From Eubacteriales bacterium (GTDB lineage Bacteria > Bacillota > Clostridia > Christensenellales > CAG-138), in NCBI GenBank assembly GCA_028701165.1, contig JAQVRG010000103.1, positions 1 through 5,990 on the forward strand: a DNA stretch of 5,990 bases, given 5' to 3'. Positions 5,275 to 5,990 of this stretch are shown here, piece by piece. The translations under genes were made by a program, and so were the position numbers. Numbering within the stretch: position 1 is the stretch's first letter; every line of letters starts with the position of its first letter. The notes below the pieces were generated by a model. That model was not told the origin of the DNA. It did no database searches and saw only the letters and a program-made list of their open reading frames with translations.

Positions 5275-5990
5275 AGACCGTCAACGGCAATACGGCGGGG
5301 ATTCGGCGCGTACTGCTGGATGAGATGGCGCAGCTATACGAGCTGCGCCTTACGCCGCAGCAATTCGCGTCTGTTGAGCTTTTGGAGCGGCTGGCGGATT
5401 ACACCGCGCGCATCGGGCGCGAGGTATCCATTTATATTGCGCGCGACGGCCGCGTCATGGACGTCTCTATTGGCGACAGCGGCAAGGTATCCATGCCCGA
5501 AATGCGCTTGGTGCGCAATTTGGACAGGCTCTGCGGCGTACGCTGCATCCATACGCACCCAAACGGCGACGGACGCCTATCCCCTGTAGACGTTGGAACG
5601 CTTCGCAGCATGCGGCTGGACTGCATGGCCGCGCTGGGCGTGGGCGAAGCCGGCATGACCTCCTTGTACGCGGGCTTTCTTGGCGAACAGCAGGAAGGCG
5701 AGCGCGAGGTTCTTATCTTCGGCCCCTTGCGGCCGCAGAAGCTGCCGCAGACGACGCTCATGCAGGAAATCGCGCTGTCGGATGAGCGGTTTAAATCCTC
5801 TACCAAGGAGGTGGAGGAGGCGCGTCCCGAGAGGGCGATACTTGTCGGCATTGAAAATACCGAAGGATACGATACCATCGAGGAGCTTGCCGAGCTTGCC
5901 CGCACGGCGGGCGCGGAGGTGGTGGGGCGCGAGACCCAGAAGCGCCGTGACATCGATAACGCCACCTATATAGGCAGCGGCAAGGCGGAG
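5271..5990 (+). CDS. hflX: HflX GTPase with N-terminal JAMM/MPN+-like domain (3' end outside window)
   Basis: The first 240 residues are visible and the frame is open to the window edge. Residues about 185-240 are the start of the conserved HflX region (ERAILVGIE, then EELAELARTAGAEVVGRETQ, then YIGSGKAE). In the family this leads into a TRAFAC-class GTPase that binds and splits ribosomes and helps rescue stressed ones; the G domain lies beyond the window. Residues about 48-150 form an extra domain with the JAMM pattern E-x(n)-H-x-H-x(7)-S-x(2)-D: Glu51, His94, His96, Ser104, Asp107. The local text (IHTHPNGDG, then LSPVD and a helix before LGV) resembles RadC/JAB proteins, which suggests a zinc site. 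Compact HflX proteins such as that of E. coli lack this part. The ATG at 5271 overlaps the preceding TGA (ATGA) and has no strong ribosome binding site, so it depends on translational coupling. Confidence 0.93.
   Translation, partial: MKTVNGNTAGIRRVLLDEMAQLYELRLTPQQFASVELLERLADYTARIGREVSIYIARDGRVMDVSIGDSGKVSMPEMRLVRNLDRLCGVRCIHTHPNGDGRLSPVDVGTLRSMRLDCMAALGVGEAGMTSLYAGFLGEQQEGEREVLIFGPLRPQKLPQTTLMQEIALSDERFKSSTKEVEEARPERAILVGIENTEGYDTIEELAELARTAGAEVVGRETQKRRDIDNATYIGSGKAE

Overview
The window looks like a chromosomal segment of a moderately GC-rich Gram-positive bacterium, most likely class Clostridia (Bacillota). Support for this: strong GGAGG-type ribosome binding sites, near-consensus sigma-A promoters, a secreted protein with InlB-type B repeats, a membrane-anchored protein with a Thr-Pro linker, and a long HflX with an N-terminal extension that I remember only from clostridia. 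The rank is inferred from gene style; no marker here fixes a genus. I see no rRNA, tRNA, CRISPR array, transposase or integrase.

Layout from left to right: (1) the 3' two thirds of a glyceraldehyde-3-phosphate dehydrogenase gene, closed by a strong intrinsic terminator; (2) a monocistronic gene for a secreted protein with two fibronectin-III-like modules and three InlB-type repeats, behind an extended -10 promoter; (3) a hairpin with A and T tracts on its two sides, serving as a shared terminator for two convergent genes; (4) on the minus strand, a 208-residue repressor with an XRE helix-turn-helix and a LexA/CI-type S24 domain; (5) a roughly 190-bp divergent control region with a perfect-consensus rightward promoter, a weaker leftward promoter and a matching palindrome in each; (6) rightward, a 65-residue single-pass membrane protein, a 600-residue membrane-anchored beta-propeller protein, and the 5' part of hflX, whose start codon overlaps the stop of the propeller gene (ATGA).

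The most notable points are these. The S24 repressor keeps the Ala-Gly cleavage site at exactly LexA spacing, but Cys stands where the catalytic Ser should be and Arg where the catalytic Lys should be. The same type of 17-bp palindrome fills the spacer of the consensus rightward promoter and overlaps the -10 of the repressor's own promoter, which predicts a self-limiting switch over the small membrane protein and perhaps the genes beyond it. The N-terminal part of HflX carries a complete JAMM/MPN+ metalloprotease signature (Glu51, His94, His96, Ser104, Asp107), which joins a putative zinc isopeptidase-type domain to a ribosome-associated GTPase and couples its translation to an extracytoplasmic propeller protein.

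No gene-free stretch exceeds 300 bases. The two longest, 602-800 and 2999-3191, hold the terminator and promoters listed.
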